From Chryseobacterium cheonjiense (GTDB taxonomy: Bacteria; Bacteroidota; Bacteroidia; Flavobacteriales; Weeksellaceae), in NCBI RefSeq assembly GCF_012927265.1, contig NZ_JABBGF010000001.1:1858502-1922501 (forward strand): a stretch of DNA of 64,000 nucleotides. Direction: 5' to 3'. Positions 8,821-17,141 of the stretch are shown in pieces (the first letter of the stretch is position 1; the number at the start of each line of letters is the position of its first letter). The notes under the pieces are model-generated. The model was not told where the DNA came from. It ran no database searches and saw only the letters and a list, made by a program, of their open reading frames with translations. The translations under genes were made by a program, and so were the position numbers.

Positions 8821-9343
8821 CCTTTTTCTGTTTTAAAAAATCAGTGATCCATTTTTTGGATTTGCTTAGCTGGCTTTTGCTGGTGCCTTCGGAAATGTTA
8901 AGAATTTCAGCGATTTCATGATGCTTTCTTTCTTCAAAAACGTAAAGATTAAAAACGATTCTGTATCCATCGGGCATTTTAGAAAAAATTTCATCAAGAT
9001 TTATATCCTCACCTTCGTCATTCCATTCGGGTTCATGATATTCAAATTCGCTCATCTCAACATCTGAGTAAAGGATATTTTTGCTTTTCCTGATAAAATT
9101 GATGGAGTTGTTAACCACTATTTTTCTCAGCCAAAAAGGAAAACTTTTCCATTCTCTGCATTCTTCAATCTTCGAAAAACAGACGAAAAAAGAATTCATT
9201 ATAATATCTTCTGCATCATGAATATTGTTAACATAAGAATTTGCAATGGCCAGCATTTTTGCCGAAAACATTTCGTAAAGTGCCTGCTGCCCTTTGCGAT
9301 CATGTTTTTGTGCCCTTTTGAAATGCTCTTCTAAATGCTTCAT
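8798..9343 (-). CDS. RNA polymerase sigma factor, ECF (sigma-70 family)
   Basis: 181 residues with region 2 at about residues 20-90 (YEMFSAKMLAIANSYVNNIHDAEDIIMNSFF) and region 4 at about 120-170 (DGYRIVFNLYVFEERKHHEIAEILNISEGTSKSQLSKSKK). The latter contains the helix-turn-helix that would bind the -35 region. It directs RNA polymerase to a specific regulon when released by its anti-sigma factor. The next two genes downstream (anti-sigma and beta-barrel protein) form its apparent operon. The inducing signal is not evident. No TAnnTTTG element was found upstream, so the operon may use its own sigma factor; that is inference. Confidence 0.9.
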   Translation of the reverse strand: MKHLEEHFKRAQKHDRKGQQALYEMFSAKMLAIANSYVNNIHDAEDIIMNSFFVCFSKIEECREWKSFPFWLRKIVVNNSINFIRKSKNILYSDVEMSEFEYHEPEWNDEGEDINLDEIFSKMPDGYRIVFNLYVFEERKHHEIAEILNISEGTSKSQLSKSKKWITDFLKQKKDEKQYAK

Positions 9344-9404
9344 GTATCTGTTTCTATCTATAAGACGGAATGTTTGCTAAATAGTTGCCTTTAAAAATAA
9401 AAAA

Positions 9405-9429
9405 ATTGCACTTTCTTTAAAAGTGCAAT
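9405..9429 (-). terminator. Intrinsic terminator of the nucleoside permease gene
   Basis: 10-bp stem ATTGCACTTT/AAAGTGCAAT, followed on the minus strand by TTTTTTTATTTTT. It lies 28 nt past the stop codon. Confidence 0.8.
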
Positions 9430-9456
9430 CTAATATATTCATTATCAATACGAAAA

Positions 9457-10839
9457 TTAATGTTTAATATCTGCTAATTCTTCAGGTTTATGTTTATGCT
9501 TAAACAAAACAGCAAACAAAACCGCCAGAATTAATGCATATGCTGCAAAAGCGATCCATATATTCGGCCAGTCTCTCAGCATTACCGCAGTAGATAATGT
9601 TCCGTCTGCATTTACGGCTGAATTGAATGTGTTTTTAAGAATCTCAAGAAACGTAGCATTATTGGTTGTGGTATCCAAATGGGCTGCTAATTCTGAAGCA
9701 TTTGTAAATTTATGGGTAAAGAATTTATCAATGGCCCAGCCCGCGATATTGCTCCCGAAATACGCACCGAAACCATTGGTCATCATCATAAATAACCCCT
9801 GAGCTGAAGAACGGATTTTTTTATTTGTGGTTGTTTCCACAAAAAGGGATCCGGAAATATTGAAAAAATCGAAAGCCATTCCATAGACGATACAGGATAA
9901 GATAATTAGTGTAACCCCATATCCTTCAGGACTTCCGTAAGCAAAGAATCCGAATCTTAGCACCCATGCAATCATGGAAATCAGCATTACTTTTTTGATT
10001 CCGTAGCGTTTTAAAAAGAAAGGAATTGCCAAAATAAATAAGGTCTCGGAAACCTGTGATATAGACATCACAATTGTAGACCGCTGAACCACGAAGGAAT
10101 CAGCATATTTCGGAAAATGTGAAAACTCACTCAGGAAAACATCTCCATAAGCGTTGGTCAACTGCAATGCAGCTCCCAAAAGCATGGAAAATCCGAAGAA
10201 TAATGCCATTTTATAGTTTCCGAACAGTTTAAAGGCATTTAATCCTAATTGTTCAGTAACAGGAGCATCCTTATCGATGAGTTTCTGAGGCGGGCATTTT
10301 GGTAAGGTTAATGCATAAATTCCTAACAGAATAGCTGCAGCTCCTCCAATGTAAAACTGTCCTTCGGTTGCTTTATTCCCCGTCAGATTGGTCACCCACA
10401 TTGCTACGATAAAACCAATTGTCCCCCAAACACGGATGGGTGGGAAATCTTTCACTACATCCAGATTGCTGTTCTTTAAAACAGTATAAGAAATAGAATT
10501 TGCCAATGCAATAGTAGGCATATAAAAACACATGCCAACAAGCATTACATAATAGAAAGAGGTTGGATTTTCTGTATGTGGTAAATAGAAAAGAACCACA
10601 CCATAAAGGATTTGCAAGACAGAAAATATTCTCTCTGCGTTTATCCACCGGTCGGCAATAATTCCTGTAATGGTCGGCATAAAAATGGAAGCAATCCCCA
10701 TGGTTCCGAAAACAGCCCCAAACTGCGCCCCGTCCCAATGTTTTGTACCGAACCAAAAATTAGCCATTGTAATCAGCCAGGCTCCCCAAACGAAGAACTG
10801 AAGAAAACTAAGGATGGTAAGTCGTAGTTTTAAATTCAT
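9457..10839 (-). CDS. Nucleoside:H+ symporter family MFS permease (NupG/XapB-like)
   Basis: 460 residues and about twelve transmembrane segments. The N-terminus (LSFLQFFVWGAWLITMANF) and the TGIIADRWINAERIF loop between helices 2 and 3 are characteristic of the nucleoside:H+ symporter family, which imports nucleosides with protons. The C-terminus is hydrophilic (HKHKPEELADIKH). The gene begins 17 nt after the bifunctional-nuclease gene and is probably transcribed from that gene's promoter. Pairing a nuclease-like gene with a nucleoside importer is suggestive of nucleotide salvage, but the link is inferred from position only. Confidence 0.85.
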   Translation of the reverse strand: MNLKLRLTILSFLQFFVWGAWLITMANFWFGTKHWDGAQFGAVFGTMGIASIFMPTITGIIADRWINAERIFSVLQILYGVVLFYLPHTENPTSFYYVMLVGMCFYMPTIALANSISYTVLKNSNLDVVKDFPPIRVWGTIGFIVAMWVTNLTGNKATEGQFYIGGAAAILLGIYALTLPKCPPQKLIDKDAPVTEQLGLNAFKLFGNYKMALFFGFSMLLGAALQLTNAYGDVFLSEFSHFPKYADSFVVQRSTIVMSISQVSETLFILAIPFFLKRYGIKKVMLISMIAWVLRFGFFAYGSPEGYGVTLIILSCIVYGMAFDFFNISGSLFVETTTNKKIRSSAQGLFMMMTNGFGAYFGSNIAGWAIDKFFTHKFTNASELAAHLDTTTNNATFLEILKNTFNSAVNADGTLSTAVMLRDWPNIWIAFAAYALILAVLFAVLFKHKHKPEELADIKH

Positions 10840-10856
10840 TTTTTATATAATATCTC

Positions 10857-11456
10857 TTAATCGATTTTCTTTTTCCTTCTTTTGATTTCTTCCTGGATTT
10901 CCAAGGCAGTATCATAATCTTCTTCTTTTACGGCTTCTTCCAGTAATTTCTGAAGTTCTTCCATAGAAACTGATCTCAGGCTGTCTTCTGTATTTACTGT
11001 TTCAGAGAACGTCTGTTCTTCTTTGGAAACATCTTCCAGTTCGAGAAGAATACCTGCTTCATTAAGAACCTGCTGTGTAGTGAAAATGGGAGCATCAAAT
11101 CTCACAGCCATCGCCACTGCATCAGAAGTTCTTGCATCAAGAATAAGCTCTTCTTCTGTGGTTTTATTTTTAAAATTAATATTTGAGAAGAACACCCCGT
11201 CAACAATCTGATAAATGATAACGGAAACGAGTTCATAATTTGCAGAAACGATAAATTTTGTAAATAAATCATGTGTAAGAGGACGAGGCGGATGTATATC
11301 TTTCTCCAGACCAAGAGAAATGGATTGTGCCTCGAAATTTCCTATAACAACAGGTAATTTTATATGTGTTTCTTCATGTTCCAATAACAATGCGTACGCT
11401 CCTGATTGGGTCTGGCTGTACGATATTCCGCGAATAATTAGCTGTTTATAATCCAT
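10857..11456 (-). CDS. Bifunctional nuclease family protein (DUF151 plus UVR motif)
   Basis: 199 residues. The first ~130 match the DUF151 bifunctional nuclease fold (SYSQTQSGAYALLLEHEETHIKLPVVIG, later LDARTSDAVAMAVRFDAPIF). The final ~40 residues (MEELQKLLEEAVKEEDYDTALEIQEEIKRR) form a UvrB/UvrC-type helical hairpin. Plant relatives have reported RNase and DNase activity; the bacterial role is poorly defined. The TAnnTTTG element ends only about 6 nt before the ATG, so the transcript is likely leaderless or nearly so. First gene of a two-gene unit with the nucleoside permease. Confidence 0.88.
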   Translation of the reverse strand: MDYKQLIIRGISYSQTQSGAYALLLEHEETHIKLPVVIGNFEAQSISLGLEKDIHPPRPLTHDLFTKFIVSANYELVSVIIYQIVDGVFFSNINFKNKTTEEELILDARTSDAVAMAVRFDAPIFTTQQVLNEAGILLELEDVSKEEQTFSETVNTEDSLRSVSMEELQKLLEEAVKEEDYDTALEIQEEIKRRKKKID

Positions 11457-11461
11457 AAGTA

Positions 11462-11469
11462 CAAATATA
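11462..11469 (-). promoter_or_regulatory. -7 promoter element of the DUF151 / nucleoside permease unit
   Basis: Reads TATATTTG on the minus strand, 5 nt from the ATG. This spacing implies transcription starting at or near the start codon. Confidence 0.6.
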
Positions 11470-11511
11470 GATTAATTTTTGAAAGTTTTTTTTACTTTTT
11501 AGACAAAAATA

Positions 11512-11530
11512 AAAGCCCAAAATGGGCTTT
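11512..11530 (-). terminator. Intrinsic terminator of the etf operon
   Basis: 8-bp stem AAAGCCCA/TGGGCTTT with a 3-nt loop, then TTATTTTTGT on the minus strand. It lies about 130 nt downstream of etfA. The sequence in between holds an imperfect AT-rich inverted repeat. Confidence 0.75.
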
Positions 11531-11657
11531 TATAGGTGATTAATGATTGGTAAATTGTGAATTTTCTTTTAAAAGTCAGTTTTACTTTGCATGATTTTTT
11601 TAATACTAATTAAAATATTAAAAAGCGTAGCAATTGACTATTCACAATTGACTTCTC

Positions 11658-12605
11658 TTATCCTTTAAGAGCTTTAATTTTTTCTGTTAATGCAGGGATA
11701 ATCTGGAAAGCATCTCCTACCACACCGTAATCTGCTGATTTAAAGAATGGAGCTTCCGCGTCACTGTTGATGACAACAATAGTTTTGGAAGAGTTTACCC
11801 CGGCAAGGTGCTGAATGGCTCCTGAAATACCTACGGCAATATATAAATTAGGAGAGATTGCTTTACCGGTCTGCCCTACGTGTTCTGTGTGAGGTCTCCA
11901 TCCGATATCTGAAACCGGCTTGGAACATGCTGTTGCAGCTCCCAGAACGTTTGCAAGATCTTCAATCATTCCCCAATTTTCAGGACCTTTCATTCCTCTT
12001 CCTGCAGAAACTACCACTTCAGCTTCTTTAAGATCCAGTTTTCCTGAGCTCTGCTCGTGAGAGATTACTTTCGTGTCTTCATTAGCAATGGAAAGATTTT
12101 TCACCTCTTCTGTTCCCGAAACCTGATTTTCTTTAACTCCAAAAGCATTTTGTGAAACAGTGATGATAACACCCGCCGATTCAGCTTTTGCATGCATAAA
12201 TCCTTTTCCTGAGAAAGCTCTTCTTTTTACCTGGAATGGTGAAAGGCTTTCCGGAGCAGACAATACGTTTGTAATTAAAGAATGTCCGTTCATTACCGCC
12301 AGCATCGGAGCAATGGAAGAAGCATCAGTAGTGTGAGGAAAAACGATGATATTTCCGTTTGCCACTTCACTTACTGCCTGAGCATAAGCTTTTGCGGAGA
12401 AATTTTTAAGACCTTCGTCTTTGATGTTGATTACATTTGATGCTCCATACTTGTATAACAAATCTGAAGAATCTGTTGGGTTTACAGAGATCGCAGTCAC
12501 GGTATCTCCTGCCTGATCTGCAACAGCTTTGGCGTAAGAAACTGCTTCAAAGGCTGCTTTTTTGTAAACTCCGTTTATATTTTCTGCGTATACGAATACT
12601 GCCAT
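11658..12605 (-). CDS. etfA: Electron transfer flavoprotein subunit alpha
   Basis: 315 residues, normal length. The C-terminal FAD-binding domain is clear: SAGRGMKGPENW near residue 200, SKPVSDIGWRPHTEHVGQTGK near 235, and ISGAIQHLAGV and NSDAEAPFF near 270-295. With EtfB it forms the soluble heterodimer that takes electrons from acyl-CoA dehydrogenases and passes them to ETF:quinone oxidoreductase. It follows etfB in the same direction with a 123-nt gap that contains AT-rich inverted repeats. Its terminator is at 11512-11530. Confidence 0.95.
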   Translation of the reverse strand: MAVFVYAENINGVYKKAAFEAVSYAKAVADQAGDTVTAISVNPTDSSDLLYKYGASNVINIKDEGLKNFSAKAYAQAVSEVANGNIIVFPHTTDASSIAPMLAVMNGHSLITNVLSAPESLSPFQVKRRAFSGKGFMHAKAESAGVIITVSQNAFGVKENQVSGTEEVKNLSIANEDTKVISHEQSSGKLDLKEAEVVVSAGRGMKGPENWGMIEDLANVLGAATACSKPVSDIGWRPHTEHVGQTGKAISPNLYIAVGISGAIQHLAGVNSSKTIVVINSDAEAPFFKSADYGVVGDAFQIIPALTEKIKALKG

Positions 12606-12728
12606 TTTAAATTTGTTTAAGGTTTAATGTTCAAGATTCAAGGTTTTCAACTAATTGTAACGTATTGAATAAATAGTATGCTTTAATGTAATTGTAATTT
12701 GAATCTTTTTACTTTTACTTGATTCTTA
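12606..12728. other. 123-nt spacer between etfB and etfA with AT-rich inverted repeats
   Basis: GTTTAAGGTTTAATGTTCAAG near 12615 and GATTCAAATTAC-type sequence near 12700 (minus strand) form an imperfect hairpin. No promoter element was recognised for etfA. Confidence 0.45.
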
Positions 12729-13475
12729 TTAGATAACTTTCGCTTCTTCGTGAAGTAATCTTACCAGCTCATCAAGGTTATCAGGAGATACCATTTTCAC
12801 AGCTGCTCTTGGCGGTACGCTGTCATAAGAAACTCCCTGAACTTTTACTTCTGACGAAGATGGTTCTACCACTTGTAAAGGTTTTGTTCTTGCAGACATG
12901 ATTCCTCTCATGTTCGGAATAATCAAATCTTTTTCATCTACCAATCCTTTCTGACCGGCGATTACAGCAGGTAATTTCACGGAAATAGTTTCTTTACCTC
13001 CTTCAATTTCACGTACAGCAGTCGCTTCGCTTCCATTCACATCAAGTCCTACGGAAGCATTTACGAAAGGCTGATTCAATAATTGAGCAAGCATTCCCGG
13101 AACTGAGCCTCCATTATAATCGATAGATTCTTTTCCGCAAAGAATAAGATCATATCCTCCGTTTTGTGCTACGGCAGCGATTTCTTTAGCTGTAGAGAAA
13201 CTGTCTTTAGGATCAAGATTTACTCTTACCGCATCATTTGCACCGATAGCCAGTGCCTTTCTTATAACAGGCTCGGTAGTGGCATCACCAACGTTTATTA
13301 CGGTTACTGTTGCACCCTGAGATTCCTGTAATTTAATTGCTTTTGTTAATGCAAATTCATCAAGCGGATTGATCACCCACTGAATTCCGTTTTTGTCGAA
13401 TGCGGACTTATCCGCCGTAAAGTTAATTTTAGAAGTAGTATCAGGAACACTACTTATGCAAACTAATATTTTCAT
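12729..13475 (-). CDS. etfB: Electron transfer flavoprotein subunit beta
   Basis: 248 residues matching EtfB: MKILVCISSVPDTTSKI at the N-terminus, NPLDEFALTKAIKL near residue 36, LILCGKESIDYNGGSVPGMLAQLL near 110-135, and the recognition-loop region LPAVIAGQKGLVDEKDLIIPNMRGIMSARTKPL near 168-200. It is the partner of EtfA and first gene of the pair. No TAnnTTTG element was found upstream. Instead an 18-bp perfect palindrome lies 67 nt before the start codon and could be an operator. Confidence 0.95.
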   Translation of the reverse strand: MKILVCISSVPDTTSKINFTADKSAFDKNGIQWVINPLDEFALTKAIKLQESQGATVTVINVGDATTEPVIRKALAIGANDAVRVNLDPKDSFSTAKEIAAVAQNGGYDLILCGKESIDYNGGSVPGMLAQLLNQPFVNASVGLDVNGSEATAVREIEGGKETISVKLPAVIAGQKGLVDEKDLIIPNMRGIMSARTKPLQVVEPSSSEVKVQGVSYDSVPPRAAVKMVSPDNLDELVRLLHEEAKVI

Positions 13476-13541
13476 ATGTTGTTTTAATTTTTTATTGCCC
13501 TGAAGCCTTAAAGTTTCAATCGCTAATATAATTAAAAAATA

Positions 13542-13559
13542 TATTATGCATGCATAATA
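13542..13559. promoter_or_regulatory. 18-bp perfect palindrome upstream of etfB (candidate operator)
   Basis: TATTATGCA followed directly by its reverse complement TGCATAATA, with no spacer. It lies between the stop codon of the short-chain dehydrogenase gene and the etfB start. A spacer-free dyad of this size in a promoter region is typical of a dimeric repressor site. The regulator is unknown. Confidence 0.4.
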
Positions 13560-13593
13560 CTTATTAATTTATTATTCAGCGCATTAGATGTAT

Positions 13594-14301
13594 TTAATTC
13601 GCTGGTTTTGTTGCCCTAAATTCGATCTTACTTGGTAAAACCCTTGGATTCATGTTTAAAATATCGAGAACAAGGTTGCCCATATCTTCCGGCTGAATTT
13701 TCCATGCGTCTTTTTCGGACGGAGTATTTCCGTTGAAATGCGTTGCCACCGATCCCGGCATGATCACTGTAGCTTTAATATTGTATTTTCTAAGATCGAT
13801 CATAGCGGCCTGTGTAAATCCAACAACTCCAAATTTTGAAGCATTGTAACCTGCTCCTTTTTCAAAGAAATTGGCTCCGGCAAGACTTGAAATGGTTATG
13901 TAATACCCCTCTGTTTTTTTCAGCTCTTCAACGGATGCTTTTAACGTATAAAAAACACCAGTCAGATTGGTTTCGATCATATCATTCCATTCTTCTGCAG
14001 ACAACTGATCTACAGGCTTGAAAACACCAAGTCCGGCATTGGCAATGACAAAATCCAGCTTCCCGAACTTTTCTATCGTGTATTTTACTGCTTCCTCTTC
14101 GCTTTCAAGGCTTCTTACATCGGAAACGATTCCGAGAACATTTTCAGAATACTTTTTTAATTCCTGTTCAGCTTTCTCAACATCTTCTTTTTTCCTCCCG
14201 GAAAATGCGACAGAAATCCCATTTTCGAGCAAAACTTTTGCAACTCCGAATCCTATGCCTTTGGTTCCACCGGTTATATAGGCTACTTTATTTTTTATCA
14301 T
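13594..14301 (-). CDS. SDR family NAD(P)-dependent oxidoreductase
   Basis: 235 residues with the classical short-chain dehydrogenase motifs. These are the TGGTKGIG cofactor loop at residues 10-17, NAG near 88, the catalytic Ser in ITISSLAG, and YNASK with the catalytic Tyr and Lys. It reduces or oxidises a carbonyl or hydroxyl group with NAD(P); the substrate is not predictable. It lies upstream of etfB on the same strand (118-nt gap with a palindrome) and downstream of a terminator, so it probably has its own promoter, which I could not identify. Confidence 0.88.
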   Translation of the reverse strand: MIKNKVAYITGGTKGIGFGVAKVLLENGISVAFSGRKKEDVEKAEQELKKYSENVLGIVSDVRSLESEEEAVKYTIEKFGKLDFVIANAGLGVFKPVDQLSAEEWNDMIETNLTGVFYTLKASVEELKKTEGYYITISSLAGANFFEKGAGYNASKFGVVGFTQAAMIDLRKYNIKATVIMPGSVATHFNGNTPSEKDAWKIQPEDMGNLVLDILNMNPRVLPSKIEFRATKPAN

Positions 14302-14330
14302 ACTTTTTGATTTAGTTCTTAAAAATAATA

Positions 14331-14354
14331 AAAACGCCCCGAACGGAGCGTTTT
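14331..14354 (-). terminator. Intrinsic terminator of the T9SS cargo gene at 14380
   Basis: Stem AAAACGC..CCG/CGG..GCGTTTT with one internal mismatch, followed on the minus strand by TATTATTTTT. Confidence 0.75.
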
Positions 14355-14379
14355 AAGATAACTAATATTTGTCAGTATT

Positions 14380-15381
14380 TTATTTTTTGATGAATTTCTG
14401 AGTAGAAATTCCTTCTTTAGTTTGAACATTCATAATATAAACTCCGGGTTTAAGATCGGTAACATTTACTTTATGATCTTCCACTGGTGAATTTAATCTT
14501 TTGCCTGTAAAATCAAATATTTCTGCCTTTATAATTGGTAATTTAGATTTTATAGTTATAAAGTCTGCGGCAGGGCTTGGATAAAGAGAAATATTATTTT
14601 CTTCGATCAGATTTGCTTCTTTTGTACCTAAAGCAGCAGCATTAGTTGCAATTACAGAATAATCATCAAAAGAAGTAATATGTGCTACCGTATTTCCTGT
14701 TGCCACAGCAGATATTAAATCAAATTCAAAAGGATCTGTTCCAGAACCAGCCGGTGTTGCTGTTGCTGCGGGATTAAAAGTTCCTTCCGGTGTTGTCCAG
14801 GAAACTATACCGGTAGCTTTATCAAAGGTACAGCTTACCGTAACCCAAGTGTTAGCAGGGTATGTATTTGATCCTAATGAAAAACTATAATTTCCCGTAG
14901 AACCAGAAATTGTATAATATCCCAATCCTATAATTTTTTGTGTGGCATAATTGTAGCCTACTCCTGTCAAGAATTTACCGTACGTACTATCATAAATTAA
15001 TGCTCTTCCTGAAGCGGCACCTGCTGTAACACTACCAGTATATAAACTAACAGTAATTTTAATTATATTATTTCCTGCTGTTCTTGCAGCCCAGGCGGTA
15101 TTCAAACCATCTTTCCAAATGTATCTGGTGCCAACTGCTGTTGCGCTTCCGGTCATCTGAAGAGATTTTCCATGAGAAACATCAACATTTACAATTTGTC
15201 CATCTGAATTACTGCCAGAAGCAAAATCTGTATAAAAGCCACCCTGTCCGGCTGTAGCTCCGCCAATATCAGTACCAACATTTCCTACAGTATAGGAATT
15301 AAAATTATCACTTTGTAGAGATTGTGCATTTAATTGTATAAGTGTAAATAAAAATGCACTAATTAGTAGATTTTTTTTCAT
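14380..15381 (-). CDS. Secreted protein with T9SS type A sorting domain
   Basis: 333 residues. It has a signal peptide (MKKNLLISAFLFTLIQLNAQ) and a central region of about 220 residues rich in Gly, Ser, Thr and aromatic residues, with the look of a beta-sandwich (laminin-G or lectin-like). The C-terminal ~75 residues are a T9SS sorting domain (LYPSPAADFITIKS to GISTQKFIKK). The usual YPNP turn reads YPSP here. No enzymatic motif is visible. It is expected on the cell surface or in the medium. A binding or adhesive role is only a guess. Confidence 0.78.
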   Translation of the reverse strand: MKKNLLISAFLFTLIQLNAQSLQSDNFNSYTVGNVGTDIGGATAGQGGFYTDFASGSNSDGQIVNVDVSHGKSLQMTGSATAVGTRYIWKDGLNTAWAARTAGNNIIKITVSLYTGSVTAGAASGRALIYDSTYGKFLTGVGYNYATQKIIGLGYYTISGSTGNYSFSLGSNTYPANTWVTVSCTFDKATGIVSWTTPEGTFNPAATATPAGSGTDPFEFDLISAVATGNTVAHITSFDDYSVIATNAAALGTKEANLIEENNISLYPSPAADFITIKSKLPIIKAEIFDFTGKRLNSPVEDHKVNVTDLKPGVYIMNVQTKEGISTQKFIKK

Positions 15382-15455
15382 GATGCTTAATGTTTAAATC
15401 ATTATAAAGATAACAATTTTATACAATAATTAATTACATCATAAAAAAAATAAAA

Positions 15456-15483
15456 AATCCTTAAGAAAAAAATCTTAAGGATT
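15456..15483 (-). terminator. Intrinsic terminator of the M20 dipeptidase gene
   Basis: Perfect 10-bp stem AATCCTTAAG/CTTAAGGATT with an 8-nt A-rich loop, followed on the minus strand by TTTTTATTTTTTTT. It lies 8 nt past the stop codon. Confidence 0.85.
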
Positions 15484-15491
15484 AACATTTA

Positions 15492-16871
15492 TCATTTTGA
15501 GTAATTCTCAAAGAACTGCGGTATACTCTCAATTCCTTTATAGAAATTGAATAATCCGTAATGTTCATTCGGCGAGTGGATGGCATCGGAATCAAGCCCG
15601 AATCCCATCAATACAGATTTTGCGCCCAACACCTGCTCAAACATCGCGGTAATAGGAATACTTCCTCCTCCTCTGTAAGGAAGAACTTCTTTTCCGAAGG
15701 CAGATTCCATAGCATGTTTTGCTGCCAGAAATTCTTTTGTATCCGTTGGTAAAACATAAGGCATTCCTCCGTGGTGCGGCGTAACTTTTACCTTTACATT
15801 TTCGGGAGCTATTTTTTCAAAGTATTTGGTGAATTTTTCCGTAATTTCTTCAGGAGTCTGATAAGGAACCAGACGCATTGAAATTTTAGCAGAAGCTTTT
15901 GACGGAATTACGGTTTTGGCTCCTTCACCAGTATAACCTCCCCAGATTCCGTTACAATCTAACGTAGGGCGAATAGACGTCCTTTCCAGGGTAGTATACC
16001 CTTTTTCGCCTTCAACTCCATTAAGTCCGATGGATTTTTTGAATTCTTCCGGGTTGTCTTTTAGTTTGTTCATATCTGCTCTATCGGCATCCGAAACAGT
16101 TTCAACATTATCATAAAAACCGTCAATCGTAATATGTCCGTCTTCATCAATAAGCTTAGCAATCATTCTTGAGAGCACGTGGATTGGATTTGGAACCGCA
16201 CCGCCGTACAATCCTGAATGAAGGTCTCTGTTTGGTCCTTCTATCTCCACTTCCACATAGCTTAACCCTCGTAAACCCGTAGTAACCGTTGGCTGCTCAT
16301 TGCTGTAAATATGAGTATCGGAAATCAAAATACAATCGCAGGAAAGCTTTTCTTTGTTTTCGTTAACAAAATCTCCAAGACTCACAGAACCTACTTCCTC
16401 TTCGCCTTCCAGAATAAATTTAACATTACAAGGAAGTGTGTTGCTTTTCATCATAGCTTCAAATGCTTTAAGATGCATGAAGAACTGGCCTTTATCATCT
16501 GCAGAACCTCTGGCAAATATGGCTCCTTCAGGATGAAGTTCCGTTTTTTCAATATAAGGTTCAAACGGAGGTTTTGTCCAAAGTTCCAGCGGATCTGCCG
16601 GCTGTACATCGTAGTGTCCGTACACTAGAACGGTTGGCAGGTTTTTATCTAACATTTTTTCTCCGAAAACGATAGGATATCCTTTTGTCTGGCAAACTTC
16701 CACATTATCGGCACCGGCATTTTTCAGGTATCCTGCTACAACATCCGCACATTTCAAAACGTCATCTTTATACGCGGGATCTGCAGAAATAGAAGGAATT
16801 CTCAGTAACTCAAATAATTCATCCACGAAACGCTGCTTGTTTTTGCTGATGTAATTTAATGTCTCTTGCAT
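15492..16871 (-). CDS. Dipeptidase, M20/M25/M40 metallopeptidase family
   Basis: 459 residues. Metal ligands and catalytic residues are visible: GHYDVQP (His86, Asp88), the bridging Asp in GSADDKG near 124, and EGEEEVGS near 155 with the catalytic and metal-binding Glu pair. A dimerisation lid insert follows from about 200 to 320, and the His ligand is near the C-terminus (DAIHSPNEHYG). Family members are cytosolic zinc dipeptidases that finish peptide degradation. No signal peptide is present. Single-gene unit with its own terminator. Confidence 0.9.
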   Translation of the reverse strand: MQETLNYISKNKQRFVDELFELLRIPSISADPAYKDDVLKCADVVAGYLKNAGADNVEVCQTKGYPIVFGEKMLDKNLPTVLVYGHYDVQPADPLELWTKPPFEPYIEKTELHPEGAIFARGSADDKGQFFMHLKAFEAMMKSNTLPCNVKFILEGEEEVGSVSLGDFVNENKEKLSCDCILISDTHIYSNEQPTVTTGLRGLSYVEVEIEGPNRDLHSGLYGGAVPNPIHVLSRMIAKLIDEDGHITIDGFYDNVETVSDADRADMNKLKDNPEEFKKSIGLNGVEGEKGYTTLERTSIRPTLDCNGIWGGYTGEGAKTVIPSKASAKISMRLVPYQTPEEITEKFTKYFEKIAPENVKVKVTPHHGGMPYVLPTDTKEFLAAKHAMESAFGKEVLPYRGGGSIPITAMFEQVLGAKSVLMGFGLDSDAIHSPNEHYGLFNFYKGIESIPQFFENYSK

Positions 16872-16898
16872 TGTAAAATATTATTTCGTTAAAAGTAA

Positions 16899-17071
16899 AA
16901 AATTTGCCCCGCCGGAACAAACAAAAAGATATAATTTTCCTCAGTTCCCAGCTGGTGCTGAAAAAGAGCTTCATGGAAATTGTTAATTAGCTTCAATGAT
17001 GAACAAATATGATTGAACATGATCAGCTTATCTGCAGTTTGAATTTGCGGCGGCTTTGCCGCCGCAAATTT
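16899..17071. repeat. Possible small repeat element ending in a GC-rich palindrome
   Basis: A 270-nt gap between the dipeptidase and lipoprotein genes holds this stretch, bounded by AAATTTGC on the left and GCAAATTT on the right. The right end is a perfect 13-bp hairpin (17042-17070; AATTTGCGGCGGC, TTT loop). Its core is the same GCGGCGGC-AAA-GCCGCCGC palindrome found at 31.98 and 43.40 kb, on the other strand. No transposase is present. The minus strand stays open for about 75 codons across it, including a 43-codon ATG frame at 16889-17020. Confidence 0.4.
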
Positions 17072-17095
17072 AACAATTGCTGAAATCCGGATAAA

Positions 17096-17124
17096 AAAAT
17101 GTCCCGCAGAATGCGGGACATTTT
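17096..17124 (-). terminator. Intrinsic terminator of the small lipoprotein gene
   Basis: 13-bp stem ending GTCCCGCA/TGCGGGAC with a 3-nt loop. The minus-strand downstream arm runs into a T tract. It lies 18 nt past the stop codon. Confidence 0.85.
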
Positions 17125-17141
17125 ATATTTTGCCTAATAAA

